A stretch of DNA of 64,000 nucleotides from Portulaca oleracea. Its lineage: Eukaryota; Streptophyta; Magnoliopsida; Caryophyllales; Portulacaceae. The stretch spans positions 29,581,317 to 29,645,316 of the forward strand of contig CM055876.1 of NCBI GenBank assembly GCA_029582165.1, written 5' to 3'. Under the pieces are notes generated by a model. The model worked only from the letters and a program-made list of their open reading frames with translations. It searched no databases and was not told where the DNA came from. Shown in pieces: positions 12,803 to 24,737 of the stretch (positions are counted from its first letter, which is position 1; every line of letters begins with the position of its first letter). A program made the position numbers and the translations under genes.

Positions 12803-14911
12803 TTCCCCCCAAGTTGAGAAAAGTTTGACCTCAAACTTGGAAGGTCCTTTGCCTCCAAATAATGTGGTCTCAAATAAGATACATGGAAGGTTGCACTTCC
12901 ACCAAGTTCATCCGAGAAATCCAATTTGTAATCATTGTCTCCGTCCTTCTCAAGGACCTCAAAAAGACCTTCAGCTCTTGGATTCAACTTCCCATTCTTC
13001 TTGGATCGAAATCTGTCCTTCTTTAGGTAGATCCAAACAAGTTCACCCGGTAGGAAACCCATCTTCTTCCTTCTTTTGTGAACAAAATCATGAAACTTAG
13101 CTACCTTCTTCCGTTCATGCTGAAATTGACGTTCAAGAGGCAAACCAGGGGGTTTTTCTTCCGGAAACACATAAGGATAGTGTTCCAACGGATGAGTAAG
13201 GAGGGGGTGGCTATTTGAGGAGTTTGGGTTTATGTTTAGGTTTAGGAGAATAAGGTTCTTATAATCAAGAAACTCAGGGTGTTCAGCAACCAAGAGTGTA
13301 ATAAAATTTGGTTCTGTAACCACATTCTCCTTGGGTATAACAAGCTGGAATGGTTTCAAAGGAGTGGGGTAAGTCTTTTTGTGGCTAAGAATAAGGTCCT
13401 TGGTCGTATCAAAGAACTTCAACAACCAGGTCCTTAAGGACAAAAGCGTAGGTTGATGGATTCTGGGAATTGGCTCATTTATGGAGGGTGTTGATGTGAA
13501 GGTAAAGGGACATGGAAAGTAGGTTTCGAGACTCCCCTTCTTGGATAGGAAGTTATTTGATATGAGGGGTTTTTGTGGGGCTTTTGGGGCTGTTTTGTGG
13601 GCTAAGGACAGTGGGGGTTTCAGTGGTGGGTTGATGGTAGGATTAATGACAAACCAAGGTTGGTAAGGAATGTGCAAATCAGTGCTTGGCTGTCTCAAGG
13701 ACCTTGGGGCAGAACAACTGACAATTTGAGCAAAAGGATATGCGACATAGATGTTTCTCTTGCTAAGCATGGTGAAGGTATGACATGACGATGTGCCTCC
13801 TAGCACAACTTCCACAGTAAACATCCAAGGCATACTTCCCAATATAGAGCATATGATCAAGGCCTTAACAACATTCCACACTAATCCACAACAAGCATTA
13901 TCAAAGCTCACAAAATCAAGATAATACGACTCCACTTCTTTTCCACTATCTTGACTCATCCAAAGTTGTATAGTCATGATACCCTTCTCAACACAACACC
14001 AAAGCACATGAAATTTCACAAAACATGCATTCATGAAACTCCAAAATATTCGCAAGTATGCTTCATTCATGCCCAACAAAATAATGTAGTAAAGAAATTC
14101 TTGAGATCCAATACCTTGACCAAAATATTGGACACCAATTGACTTGAAAAGGATCAAGGCCAAAAAAGTCAACATCATCAATAAAAACAATGAGCTCCTC
14201 CATTGAGTTTGGGGGCTTGATACTCCATTCCTCATACTTGGACCTCCTTTGCTTCAACCTCTTCCTCTTCGGTCTTCTTGTCACCTCCAAGTTCACCCAT
14301 AGAAATGACCTTGGTTGGAAATAAACCAACTCAACATTGAAGCCATTGGAAGCTTCATTCTCCATTTTCGTCACGAACTGAGGTTCTGATTCTGACAATG
14401 TCATTGGCTGACAGAACCCTAAGGTCGTTGGCTGTGTCAAGGACAGACAGTCCTCAACCTCCTCATCATAGACAGGATCCTCCAAAGGTTCATTTACACA
14501 CTCTTCTTCATCAAGATCCTCTACTTCCTCATCATACATAGGAAGAAGATCTAGATTGACTTCTTCTTTCTCCTCCAACTCCATATAATCTTCTTCATCT
14601 TCATACACATCAAAAATAGGAGGGTGATCGACCTCGTGTTCTTCCTTGTGTTCATCCTCAAGAGAAAAAATGGCCTCAACAACTTTTGCCGCATCATAAA
14701 TCTCTGGTTCATCTCGAATTTGATGTTCCTCCTCTCGAACCAAAGGTGGTTCACGTGATTTCCTGGAATTGTAAATAAATTCATACCAATCCATCTCCAA
14801 TTGTAGCACCTTGAGGTCAAGGAGTTCAAACTCGCGTTTCAATCTCCTTAATCTCCTTTTCTCCTTCAAAATCAGTTCACTCTCTCGAGATGAAGGCTTG
14901 TTGAATGTCTT
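12595..14911 (-). pseudogene. Array unit 4: internal fusion ORF, one frameshift and lost start
   Basis: The usual first ATG is replaced at 14909-14911 (AAG). The N-terminal frame is open to 14063. A net 1-nt gain near 14158-14164 (ccaaaaaag where sister copies have ccggaaag) moves it out of frame. The downstream frame 14235-12595 is open for 546 codons through the integrase tail. Confidence 0.8.
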
Positions 14912-15021
14912 GGTTGCTGGTTTTTTTGTGGCTATATGTTGGGATGATTTGGGATGTGTTTAGGCTCAAAGGAACCAGAAACGAATCACCAAAATGGTAG
15001 CTAGCTCTGATACCAAATTTA

Positions 15022-16218
15022 TGATGTATCCCAGCCAGAGGACCTCTGCTCAGCAGGCTGAGAAACATCAAGTAGAACAGAGGACACGCATTTGAACCAG
15101 AACAACAGGGTAAATGGGGTTCAAGCAGCAGCAAATAGATGAATCCCAACTAGAATCGAATGAATTTCGATTTAGTTAGGACATCAAGGAGGTTTATCTG
15201 CTCGGATCCAGCAACAACACAACCAAGAATGCTCAATCGACACCAAGGAACAAAAACAAAGGAAAAATGAAGGATAGAAACAAGTGATTATCAATCAATA
15301 CAGATACGCCATGATCGATTATCACAAGGGCAATCTTAATCCAATCCTTAGTTACAGACACACCTTCTAAGGATCAAATCAAGTCCTACCTATTCACCAC
15401 TTGATTGCCAAATCAAGATACTGAGGTAGAATTTGAGAGTTGTTAGATACTCACAAACAAAGCAAGCTCAAGGCTCATCTATTTCATCAATTCACCGTCC
15501 CCCGAAGGACATTACAGAGGGGTATTTAAAACCCAGCTGAACTCTAATTAAGAGTTTCTTGAGCAAAAAGAAAACGTCCTAATCTTACTTAATTAAACTA
15601 ATTACATCAGAATAAACTAATATGTAACTAAAATAAGAAGCTTTTAGATCAATTGGAGGACTAATAAAAGCATCACACATGGCATCTTCATGAAGCTTCT
15701 AGAACAATTGGAATGTACTAGAAACATCACACATGGCGCTTTCTTATTGGAGCATCATCCTTCACATGGATACCAAATCCGTAATTGTTAACGCTGGTGT
15801 GTTTCTTCCTTTAGTAGTGAATGTCCTTGGGTGTCCAGAATAAAATAGCAGTGTAGGACCCAAATGACCTTCGGACCATGTAAGCTTGGACATTATGAAC
15901 GACCTTCTAAGAACAATGAAGAGAAGCCTTAATTCGGTTTATTGAGCGAATAGTGAAGGAGTCATGTAAGATGAAGACATGATCTCCTGAACGTCCTTGC
16001 CCTTCTTGTTAGAAATTTGTATAGAATGCGAATGACTCTTCAAAGCACTTGCTCTTGGACAATCATGGAAAGCACAATGAAAAGTGAGGTATTGAGATAG
16101 TAAAGATGGCCTCGCATATGGTGAATGACCTTCAATATCATCAAGGTCCATCTGGGATTCACGAATGACCTTTAGGCATGCTGGCACCAAATGAGGTTGT
16201 GAGGGCTGATTTCCATCA
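15022..16218 (-). repeat. Array LTR 5
   Basis: 1197 bp with TGATG/CATCA termini. The segment 15910-16020 has several short losses relative to LTR 4, mostly at CTG and CCG sites. Confidence 0.9.
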
Positions 16219-18326
16219 TTCCCCCCAAGTTGAGAAAAGTTTGACCTCAAACTTGGAAGGTCCTTTGCCTCAAAATAATGTGGTCTCAAATAAGATACAT
16301 GGAAGGTTGCACTTCCACCAAGTTCATCCGAGAAATCCAATTTGTAATCATTGTCTCCCACCTTCTCAAGGACCTCAAAGGGACCTTCAGCTCTTGGATT
16401 CAACTTCCCTTTCTTCTTGGATCGAAATCTGTCCTTCTTTAGGTAGATCCAAACAAGTTCACCCGGTAGGAAACCCATCTTCTTCCTTCTTTTGTGAACA
16501 AAATCATGAAACTTAGCTACCTTCTTCCGTTCATGCTGAAATTGACGTTCAAGAGGCAAACCAGGGGGTTTTTCTTCCGGAAACACATAAGGATAGTGTT
16601 CCAACGGATGAGTAAGGAGGTGGTGGCTATTTGAGAAGTTTGGGTTTATGTTTAGGTTTAGGAGAATAAGGTCCTTATAATCAAGAAACTCAGGGTGTTC
16701 AGCAACCAAGAGTGTAATAAAATTTGGTTCAGTAACCACATTCTCCTTGGGTATAACAAGCTGGAATGGTTTCAAAGGAGTGGGGTAAGTCTTTTTGTGG
16801 CTAAGAATAAGGTCCTTGGTCGTATCAAAGAACTTCAACAACCAGGTCCTTAAGGACAAAAGCGTAGGTTGATGGATTCTGGGAATTGGCTCATTTATGG
16901 AGGGTGTTGATGTGAAGGTAAAGGGACATGGAAAGTAGGTTTCGAGACTCCCCTTCTTGGATAGGAAGTTATTTGATATGAGGGGTTTTTGTGGGGCTTT
17001 TGGGGCTGTTTTGTGGGCTAAGGACAGTGGGGGTTTCAGTGGTGGGTTGATGGTAGGATTAATGACAAATCAAGGTTGGTAAGGAATGTGCAAATCAGTG
17101 CTTGGCTGTCTCAAGGACCTTGGGGCAGAACAACTGACAATTTGAGCAAAAGGATATGCGACATAGATGTTTCTCTTGCTAAGCATGGTGAAGGTATGAC
17201 ATGACAATGTGCCTCCTAGCACAACTTCCACAGTAAACATCCAAGGCATACTTCCCAATATAGAGCATATGATCAAGGCCTTAACAACATTCCACACTAA
17301 TCCACAACAAGCATTATCAAAGCTCACAAAATCTAGATAATACGACTCCACTTCTTTTCCACTATCTTGACTCATCAAAAGTTGTATAGTCTTGATACCC
17401 TTCTCAACACAACACCAAAGCACATGAAATTTCACAAAACATGCATTCATGAAACTCCAAAATATTCGCAAGTATGCTTCATTCATGCCCAACAAAATAA
17501 TGTAGTAAAGAAATTCTTGAGATCCCATACCTTGACCAAAATATTGGACACCAATTGACTTGAAAAGGATCAAGGCCGGAAAGTCAACATCATCAATAAA
17601 AACAATGAGCTCCTCCATTGAGTTTGGGGGCTTGATACTCCATTCCTCATACTTGGACCTCCTTTGCTTCAACCTCTTCCTCTTCGGTCTTCTTGTCACC
17701 TCCAAGTTCACCCATAGAAATGACCTTGGTTGGAAATAAACCAACTCAACATTGAAGCCATTGGAAGCTTCATTCTCCATTTTCATCACGAACTGAGGTT
17801 CTGATTCTGACAATGTCATTGGCTGACAGAACCCTAAGGTCGTTGGCTGTGTCAAGGACAAACAGTCCTCAACCTCCTCATCATAGACAGGATCCTCCAA
17901 AGGTTCATTTACACACTCTTCTTCATCAAGATCCTCTACTTCCTCATCATACATAGGAAGAAGATCTAGATTGACTTCTTCTTTCTCCTCCAACTCCATA
18001 TAATCTTCTTCATCTTCATACACATCAAAAATAGGAGGGTGATCGACCTCGTGTTCTTCCTTGTGTTCATCCTCAAGAGAAAAAATGGCCTCAACAACTT
18101 TAGCCGCATCATAAATCTCTGGTTCATCTCGAATTTGATGTTCCTCCTCTTGAACCAAAGGTGGTTCACGTGATTTCGTGGAATTGTAAATAAATTCATA
18201 CCAATCCATCTCCAATTGTAGCACCTTGAGGTCAAGGAGTTCAAACTCGCGTTTCAATCTCCTTAATCTCCTTTTCTCCTTCAAAATCAGTTCATTCTCT
18301 CGAGATGAAGGCTTGTTGAAAGTCAT
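15939..18326 (-). pseudogene. Array unit 5: internal fusion ORF, single nonsense codon
   Basis: This is the best-preserved complete copy. From the ATG at 18326 the same frame runs to 15939 (796 codons including the final stop), interrupted only by a TGA at 17070-17072 where the other copies have TGG (Trp). Order: basic leader, Glu/Asp-rich region of about 100 residues, basic patch, hydrophobic and Pro-rich middle, pre-RT segment, integrase tail. The last part lies in LTR 5. Whether the fused protein does anything is unknown. It lacks every catalytic domain needed for autonomous transposition. Confidence 0.8.
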
Positions 18327-18437
18327 GGTTGCTGGTTTTTTTGTGGCTATATGTTTGGGATGATTTGGGATATGTTTAGGCTCAAAGGAATCAGAAACGA
18401 ATCACCAAAATGGTAGCTAGCTCTGATACCAAATTTA

Positions 18438-19629
18438 TGATGTATCCCAGCCAGAGGACCTCTGCTCGTGGTGAGAAACATCAAGTAGAACAGAGGACAC
18501 GCATTTGAACCAGAACAACAGGGTAAATGGGGTTCAAGCAGCAGCAAATAGATGAATCCCAACTAGAATCGAATGAATTTCGATTTAGTTAGGACATCAA
18601 GGAGGTTTATCTGCTCGGATCCAGCAACACAACCAAGAATGCTCAATCGACACCAAGGAACAAAAACAAAGGAAAAATGAAGGATAGAAACAAGTGATTA
18701 TCAATCAATCAGAATCGCCATGATCGATTATCACAAGGGCAATCTTAATCCAATCCTTGAATTCTGGACACACCTTCTAAGGATCAAATCAAGTCCTACC
18801 TATTCACAACTTGATTGCCAATCAAGATCTTGAGGTAGAATTTGAGAGTTGTTAGATACTCACAAACAAAGCAAGCTCAAGGCTCATCTATTTCATCAAT
18901 TCACCGTCCCAGAAGGACATTCTGGAGGGTATTTAAAACCTAGCTGAACTCTAATTAAGAGTTTCTTGAGCAAAAAGAAAACGTTCTAATCTTACTTAAT
19001 TAAACTAATTACATCAGAATAAACTAATATGTAACTAAAATAAGAAGCTTTTAGATCAATTGGAGGACTAATAAAAGCATCACACATGGCATCTTCATGA
19101 AGCTTCTAGAACAATTGGAATGTACTAGAAACATCACACATGGCGCTTTCTTATTGGAGCATCATCCTTTACATGGATACCAAATCCGTAATTGTTAACG
19201 CTGGTGTGTTTCTTCCTTTAGTAGTGAATGTCCTTGGGTGTCCAGAATAAAATAGCAGTGTAGGACCCAAATGACCTTCGGACCATGTAAGCTTGGACAT
19301 TATGAACGACCTTCTAAGAACAAACTGAAAGAGAAGCCTTAATTCTGGTTTATTGATCCGAATAGTGAAGGAGTCATGTAAGATGAAGACATGATCTCCC
19401 TGAACGTCCTTGCCCTTCTTGTTAGAGCTGTATAGAATGCGAATGACTCTTCAAAGCACTTGCTCTTGGACAATCATGGAAAGCACAATGAAAAGTGAGG
19501 TATTGAGACAGTAAAGGTGGCCTCGCATATGGTGAATGACCTTCAATATCATCAAGGTCCATCTGGGATTCACGAATGACCTTTAGGCATGCTGGCACCA
19601 AATGAGGTTGCGAGGGCTGATTTCCATCA
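18438..19629 (-). repeat. Array LTR 6, right terminus of the array
   Basis: 1192 bp. It ends in ...CCATCA at 19629, where every other copy continues into the purine tract (ttcccccc). Here the next bases are ctcttcctta, belonging to a MULE gene. This is therefore the outer, 5' LTR of the array. Regions 18470 and 18710-18930 carry clustered small differences from LTRs 3-5. Confidence 0.9.
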
Positions 19630-22349
19630 CTCTTCCTTAAGAGCATCAACAGCATACTAGAAGTCTGCTTCATTGTATGCTTTCACACAGTTCCAAAAGA
19701 GTAATTTCAATTCTTCACCCCTATGATTTTTCTTCCAGTTAGCATACTTGTGCCTAGCACAACGCCTATGCTCAACATTGGGGAACACCTTTGGAACTGC
19801 ATACAGTATGGACTGCAAATAATGACATTTGTTTAGTCACTTAGTAGCTTAAAATGAAGTACATATTATTCATACTAACAACAAATTGGGTTCATATTAT
19901 TGAAACTGATGTTTGGAAAAATTCATATTATTGAAACTAACACATTTAAAAGTTAGTATTTTTGTGAACTATTGACAAACAATAAAGTTCATATTATTCA
20001 TACTGACTTAAAACAAACTTCATATTATTCATAACGACAAAACAAACAAATAATTGAAGGTGGAAATGACTGAAACTTACCTTGTGCTCATCAGAAATGA
20101 CCACCCAACCAGAGCCATAAGATCCCCCTAGGCTAGCTTGCAAGTTCAACAGGGAACCATTCCCAACTGTCATTGTTCTCCCCTTCTGTTATAGCCCACG
20201 CAATAGGAAACATTTGATTGTTTCCATCCATTCCTATGACAGCCAACAGACACCCACCAAGGAATGTTTTCAGGAAAGCACCATCAATGAAAATAACAGG
20301 TCTGCATCCCTTCAAAAACTCTTCATTCATCCCATGAAAACACATGAACAGCCTGTGGAACTCAGGAACATCACTGTCACCATCTGGATTGGTACATAAG
20401 TTGAATGTGTTGTTAGGTGCAGCAGCCTTGAGTGCTTCCAAATAACTCCCAATCTTGCAGTAGTGAGACTTCATTGAACCATGCAGCATCTTGTGAGCTC
20501 TTTTTTTCACATCATAATAGAACCACCTTGCTATGTCCAACCCAAAGTCCTGCATCACTTGGGCTTTCAATTCTTTTGAGGCCAATGAGGCCTTTCCTTA
20601 TACCTTGCAAGATAGTGTTATGCTATCCACGGGGATTTCAATTGACAACTCTTTGTCATGCTCCTACTGCAAGCATGATGGTTGTTAGCTGACCTGACAA
20701 CAAAAGTCCTTAGTTTCTTATCCCATGAAGCATATACCTTGAATTTGCAGCTTTGTTGGCACACAACCCCATATTTCCCAACCTTGCTGTCTGACACACC
20801 AATTTTGACACTATAACCTCCATACAAACCATACCTTGCTATTGTTTCTTTGAATTTTTTTGCTGTCCCAAAAGTCATACCAACTTGCCACTGAAAATCC
20901 TTGAATTCAGTTTGCTCATCAACATTGCATCTCTTGGTCCTTTTCCTCCGCATCCTTGGAATATCCTCTCCACTTTCTCCATCTGTCTCCATCTCAGCCT
21001 CAGAGTCATCGCAGTCACTTACACAGTCATGAGGATGTTCTATTGTTTATATCCCTACACTTCCATCATCTTTCAACACCTCCTCACTCTTTTTCTTCTT
21101 AAACTCAGCTTCCTTCTCCTTGGCAGTCTTGTATTCATCATCTGAGGTATTAACTTCTTCATTTACTGAGTTTTCATCCTCCACATGATCATCACTTGAT
21201 TCATCATCATCATCCTCACACCCATCCTTACCATCCATATCCAATCTCCTTCTTGCCTTCCTACACCTTATTTAATGTCATTCACAGGCACATCATCATC
21301 ATTTGATTCATCAAGATCCTTTCTTCCCGGCACCCAAGTCTCATCATCAGGATCACTATTGGAATCATCATAGAACACAACCTTCTCCTTCCCTTTATCA
21401 ACCTTCTCCTTGCCTTTATCAACCTTCTCTGAAGACCTTCTACCAACTGAAATGTCATTCACAAGCTCCTCAACATTCTGTCCCAAATCATGGTCATCAG
21501 CATTGCCATCAGCATGGGTAAAGGGTTCAATGATTGGCTGGTTGGAGGGTGGAATGATTGGGTCTTCAACAGGCTGGTTGGATGGTTGCATCTCAAGGTC
21601 ATCCACTTGGGATTGTTGGGTGGTTGGTTCATTCATAGGCTCATCCACTTGGGATTGTTCAATAGTTGGTTCATTGAAAGGCTCATCCATTTGGGATTGT
21701 TGGGTGGTTGGTTCATTGAAAGACTTATCCACTTGGGAAGATGGTTGGGTGCTTGGTTGCATCTCAATGTCATCTACTTGAGAAGATGTCTGTATTGTGG
21801 GTTGCTCAACAACAGAATCATCCATGTTGGCAGGGTTGGTTTTGGATTTCACCCTCCTAAAAGGGGATTTGGGAATCACAGATTTAACTCTCTTTCCCCC
21901 ACAAAGGCTTGGGCTGCGAGGCAAGGGAGTTTTTTTGGGAGTCTTTGATGCCCCTCTTTTAAACCTCTTCCCTGATTTTCTAGAAGGTGTGACAGGGGGG
22001 GTCCCAAATACCCAGCTATTATATCATCTAATATGGCCTCATCCACTGTGTGCACAACATACACAGTTATCTCCCCATATGTCATTGCACAGTTTAGCAT
22101 ATCAATGCTCTCAAAATGTGTGAAACACTTCCTCAATGACGACTTCAGGTCCAAACCAGGTATGGATTAGTAAACAGTCTCTATATTAGTGTACCCTTCA
22201 TCCTTAACAAGCCCTACTATCTCCAAATAACAGAGTTTATCCACATCATAAGCCTCATATCTCACCATATCACCCTCATATCTATATTCTGTGTCCTCCA
22301 TAAACTTACCCCCATAGTAAATTGTCAAATCCACGAAATCAAAAGACAT
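19630..22349 (-). pseudogene. Mutator-like (MULE) transposase, truncated by the LTR array
   Basis: Minus strand from MSFDFVDLTIYYGGKF (22349), a PB1-like N-terminal domain of plant MULE proteins. Acidic, repeat-rich linkers follow (21924-21268, with degenerate QSQVDEP-type repeats). Next is a Mutator DNA-binding segment (20992-20618), then the transposase domain (20585-20133) with the first catalytic Asp in VIFIDGAFLK, and VVISDEHK with the second. Exon end AAG|GTAAGT is near 20080. The next exon starts near 19813 after TTTGCAG and continues with EHRRCARHKYANWKKNHRG to 19633, where the array begins. Breaks seen: in-frame TAA near 22165, shifts between 21900 and 22000 and near 21250, TAA near 21047, TAA near 20618, a shift near 20583, and a 1-nt gain near 20155. 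The third catalytic residue and the zinc finger are missing. Confidence 0.85.
19860..20035. repeat. Intronic TTCATATTATT motif cluster in the MULE
   Basis: Five copies of (T/A)(T/C)ATATTATT with a TTC.TATTATT core occur within the presumed intron (near 19861, 19891, 19922, 19988 and 20021). The same core recurs at the outer end of the element. Confidence 0.6.
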
Positions 22350-22995
22350 TGTACCGCATAAGACAAAAAACAAGAATAATTGTTACCATTTTGTTCAATT
22401 TTAAACCCCCAAAATCGAACTGTCAAGGAACCCTAACTTTAAATGACAAAATTTCCAACTAGATTCCCTCCACAGAAACCTAAACTTTAAAAAACATAAT
22501 TTTTTTGAAAAAAAGAGTCTTTTACCTTATCTAGGGTTTTGGTCGACATTGTCATCATTGCAAGGAAGAAAAGCACTAACCTCTGCCTCTGCTTTTAGTC
22601 CGTTGCACAGTGTCGATCGAGATGAAGATGACTACTGGAGACGTCACCTGCAGCCGATTGATGCTGATTTGCAAGCAATTTTTCACAAAACCCTTTCCCA
22701 AACCCATATTACTTCGTCGCAGTTGATAGAGAGAGAATAGAAGATGAAGATGATGGGTGAATGTTACAGTAGGAGTTGAGGGGACTTTTTTTCAAAACAA
22801 AAATTAAAAAAAAATTATAACGTACGGTTGGTCTGGAGGGAAAAAAATAGGCTGACGTGGGTTTTTTTTAAAGTCAAATGCTGAGCTGACAATGTCAAAC
22901 AGCAAGGAGCACATGCCGCCACCGCCATGTCATTTTACCGACGAGTCAGAACAAAGCTTACTCGGCGGCGTGTTACTGTGGGCAACAGGGGGTCA

Positions 22996-23075
22996 AAGTT
23001 CATATTATTAAGAACCAAATCGAAAGTTCGTATTATTAAGTCTTATATGGCCTAAAGTTCGTATTATTAGAATCC
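22996..23075. repeat. Three terminal copies of the TTC[AG]TATTATT motif
   Basis: AAAGTTC(A/G)TATTATTA occurs three times about 25-30 nt apart just inside the presumed MULE end. Such repeats are plausible transposase-binding sites, but this is inference. Confidence 0.55.
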
Positions 23076-23084
23076 AATTTCCCT

Positions 23085-24240
23085 TTTTTTTTACACAGGT
23101 AAGTAGTCCAACTTATTGGATCCTTATCTCAGGGGTACAACCCAATAGACCTATAGCGGACGGGATACGGGAGATATCAATGGCCTAAAAATGGATCCAC
23201 TCCAACCCACCGTACTCTTCGAAATGGTAAGTGAGAGATACTGTCCCCAGAATTTAAACCTTAAACACTCGGGGTAGGGGGTACCACTCATGCAAGAGGT
23301 AATCGACTATACTGGTAATTTAACTTGCAAAGGAATAGATTGGTATCATTATGGACATATATGTGAAAATGAAATGAAGCCTTCGATGAACTTTCGCCAA
23401 AATAGTTGCCATCTTCGAGTCCAGCATTGGAGCCCCAAATGTCATTCCCACTTTATATTTTCTTGCGCTTCAAATACGTACGTTTGATTAGTAAGAGGTG
23501 GTCCCATAATTCCATATTCCCATTATATTGACAATTCATCCTTATGTAAATTCTAATTAGCAATTAAGGTGTACACTATTTTTAAAACTGTTTTTGAAAC
23601 TTGTTGGTTTCTTTAGAACTTTAAAATTAAAATTCAGTGATTTTTAAACCTTTCCGTGTAGTTAAATGTGAACAATAATTCTGTTTGACAAGCAAAAATT
23701 AAAAGAGCATGGCAATTAAACTTACGTGAATGTTTAGACGGCACTTTATGATTAATGATCATTGCTTTGCTTAATTTGATGAATTATTTAATATGTTTGT
23801 GAAATGATATTATAAATTGGATTTTTCAATGATAATATACCAACCTCTAGAATAGTGGCATATTCAGGATTTACTTTAAGTGGAGGCAAAAATAATTTGC
23901 TAAAAAAAAATTTAAATTCAACAGCACTAAAAAGTATAAATGCTACCAAAATAGTGTAATTTAATATTAGTTATGAAAATGATATTCAACATAAATGTGC
24001 ATACCTAAATTTCGGATCGACGATCATGTGTTTTTCTAAAATGGTCAATGATAGCCTTATTTGATACTTTTTGGAAGACATCGTCTGCAAAATAAGTAAT
24101 AACAACATCATTAAAAACTCGTCTGACATAATTTGGTCATGACAACGACATCATTAAAAATTCACCACCTCATACATAATTAATAAAAGGGATAATAAAA
24201 TTACCAAGATCATCCATAATCCCCTCCAAGCCCCAAATAT
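23085..24240. other. Gene-free AT-rich spacer
   Basis: No gene is recognised. The part at 23097-23290 looks like a short repeat-derived fragment that I cannot classify. The rest is AT-rich with no coding signal. Confidence 0.5.
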
Positions 24241-24456
24241 CAAAATTAAACCGGTTAAAATATCATCATTACAAAAAATACTATTTAGAGACCATGTACA
24301 ATATACAAAATTTAATTGAAACTTAAACCGCTTAAACCGGTTTGGTGAACCTAAACCGCAATTTTCAAAAATCCAAATGGTGAATCGTTTTTACCAATTT
24401 GATTTATGCGGTTTTACGATTTGGTTTTTTATTTCGGTTTTTGTTGGACACCCCTG
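24240..24456. mobile_element. Possible hAT-type MITE fragment
   Basis: It is rich in AAACCG/CGGTTT motifs in both orientations. It ends in ...GTTGGACACCCCT, whose complement AGGGGTGTCCAAC resembles the start of common plant hAT-derived MITEs. No target duplication was found. Confidence 0.3.
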
Positions 24457-24649
24457 ACGATGGCTAGGTGCTTCCGGCCCGGGAGCACAGCACAGTCGAC
24501 GCTCTGTGGTTCTCTTGTTTCCTTGCCTTGCACACTGAATTGGATTGAATTCACAGCACCCATATGGCATGTAAGACCATAAGACCAAAGTGATGGTAAA
24601 AGATGGACTAAACAGAGTCAAGACAAGAATGTAGAGAACCTTGTGGTTT

Positions 24650-24658
24650 TATAAAAGC
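24650..24658 (+). promoter_or_regulatory. TATA box of RLP at 24,738
   Basis: TATAAAAGC lies 80 nt upstream of the ATG. The same 9-mer occurs upstream of the RLP heads at 51,884, 52,715 and 62,075. Confidence 0.6.
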
Positions 24659-24737
24659 AAGTATAGTTCCTATCAAAAATATTCATCACCACTCACCAGC
24701 TATAAACATTCAAATAAACATACTGGAAATATATAGG

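Larger units (their letters stand above)
1..19629 (-). mobile_element. Head-to-tail array of a non-autonomous Ty3/gypsy-type LTR retrotransposon
   Basis: Six near-identical LTRs alternate with internal regions of 2.21-2.22 kb, giving a unit of about 3.41 kb. Each internal region is bounded by one LTR on each side and neighbouring units share the LTR. Read on the minus strand, each LTR runs TGATG...CATCA and is followed after 6 nt by TGGTATCAGAGC, the usual plant initiator-Met-tRNA primer site. The next LTR is preceded by a purine tract (GGGGGGAA). The right end coincides with the terminus of the sixth LTR; the left end lies outside the window. Sharing of single LTRs points to unequal LTR-LTR exchange or integration of a multimeric one-LTR circle rather than independent insertions. 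Confidence 0.9.
19630..23084 (-). mobile_element. MULE remnant, 5' side
   Basis: It contains the pseudogene above and its upstream region. The presumed outer end is at about 23084 (minus strand GGGAAATTGGATTC...), based on resemblance to AT-rich MULE ends and the repeated AATAATACGAACTTT motif there. The other end would lie left of the array and is not visible, so inverted repeats and target duplication cannot be verified. Confidence 0.55.

Noticed and set aside
21303..21948. Long plus-strand frames over the MULE linker
   Set aside because: Antisense to the repetitive acidic linker of the MULE protein. The Trp/Gly-rich translation is an effect of the repeats.
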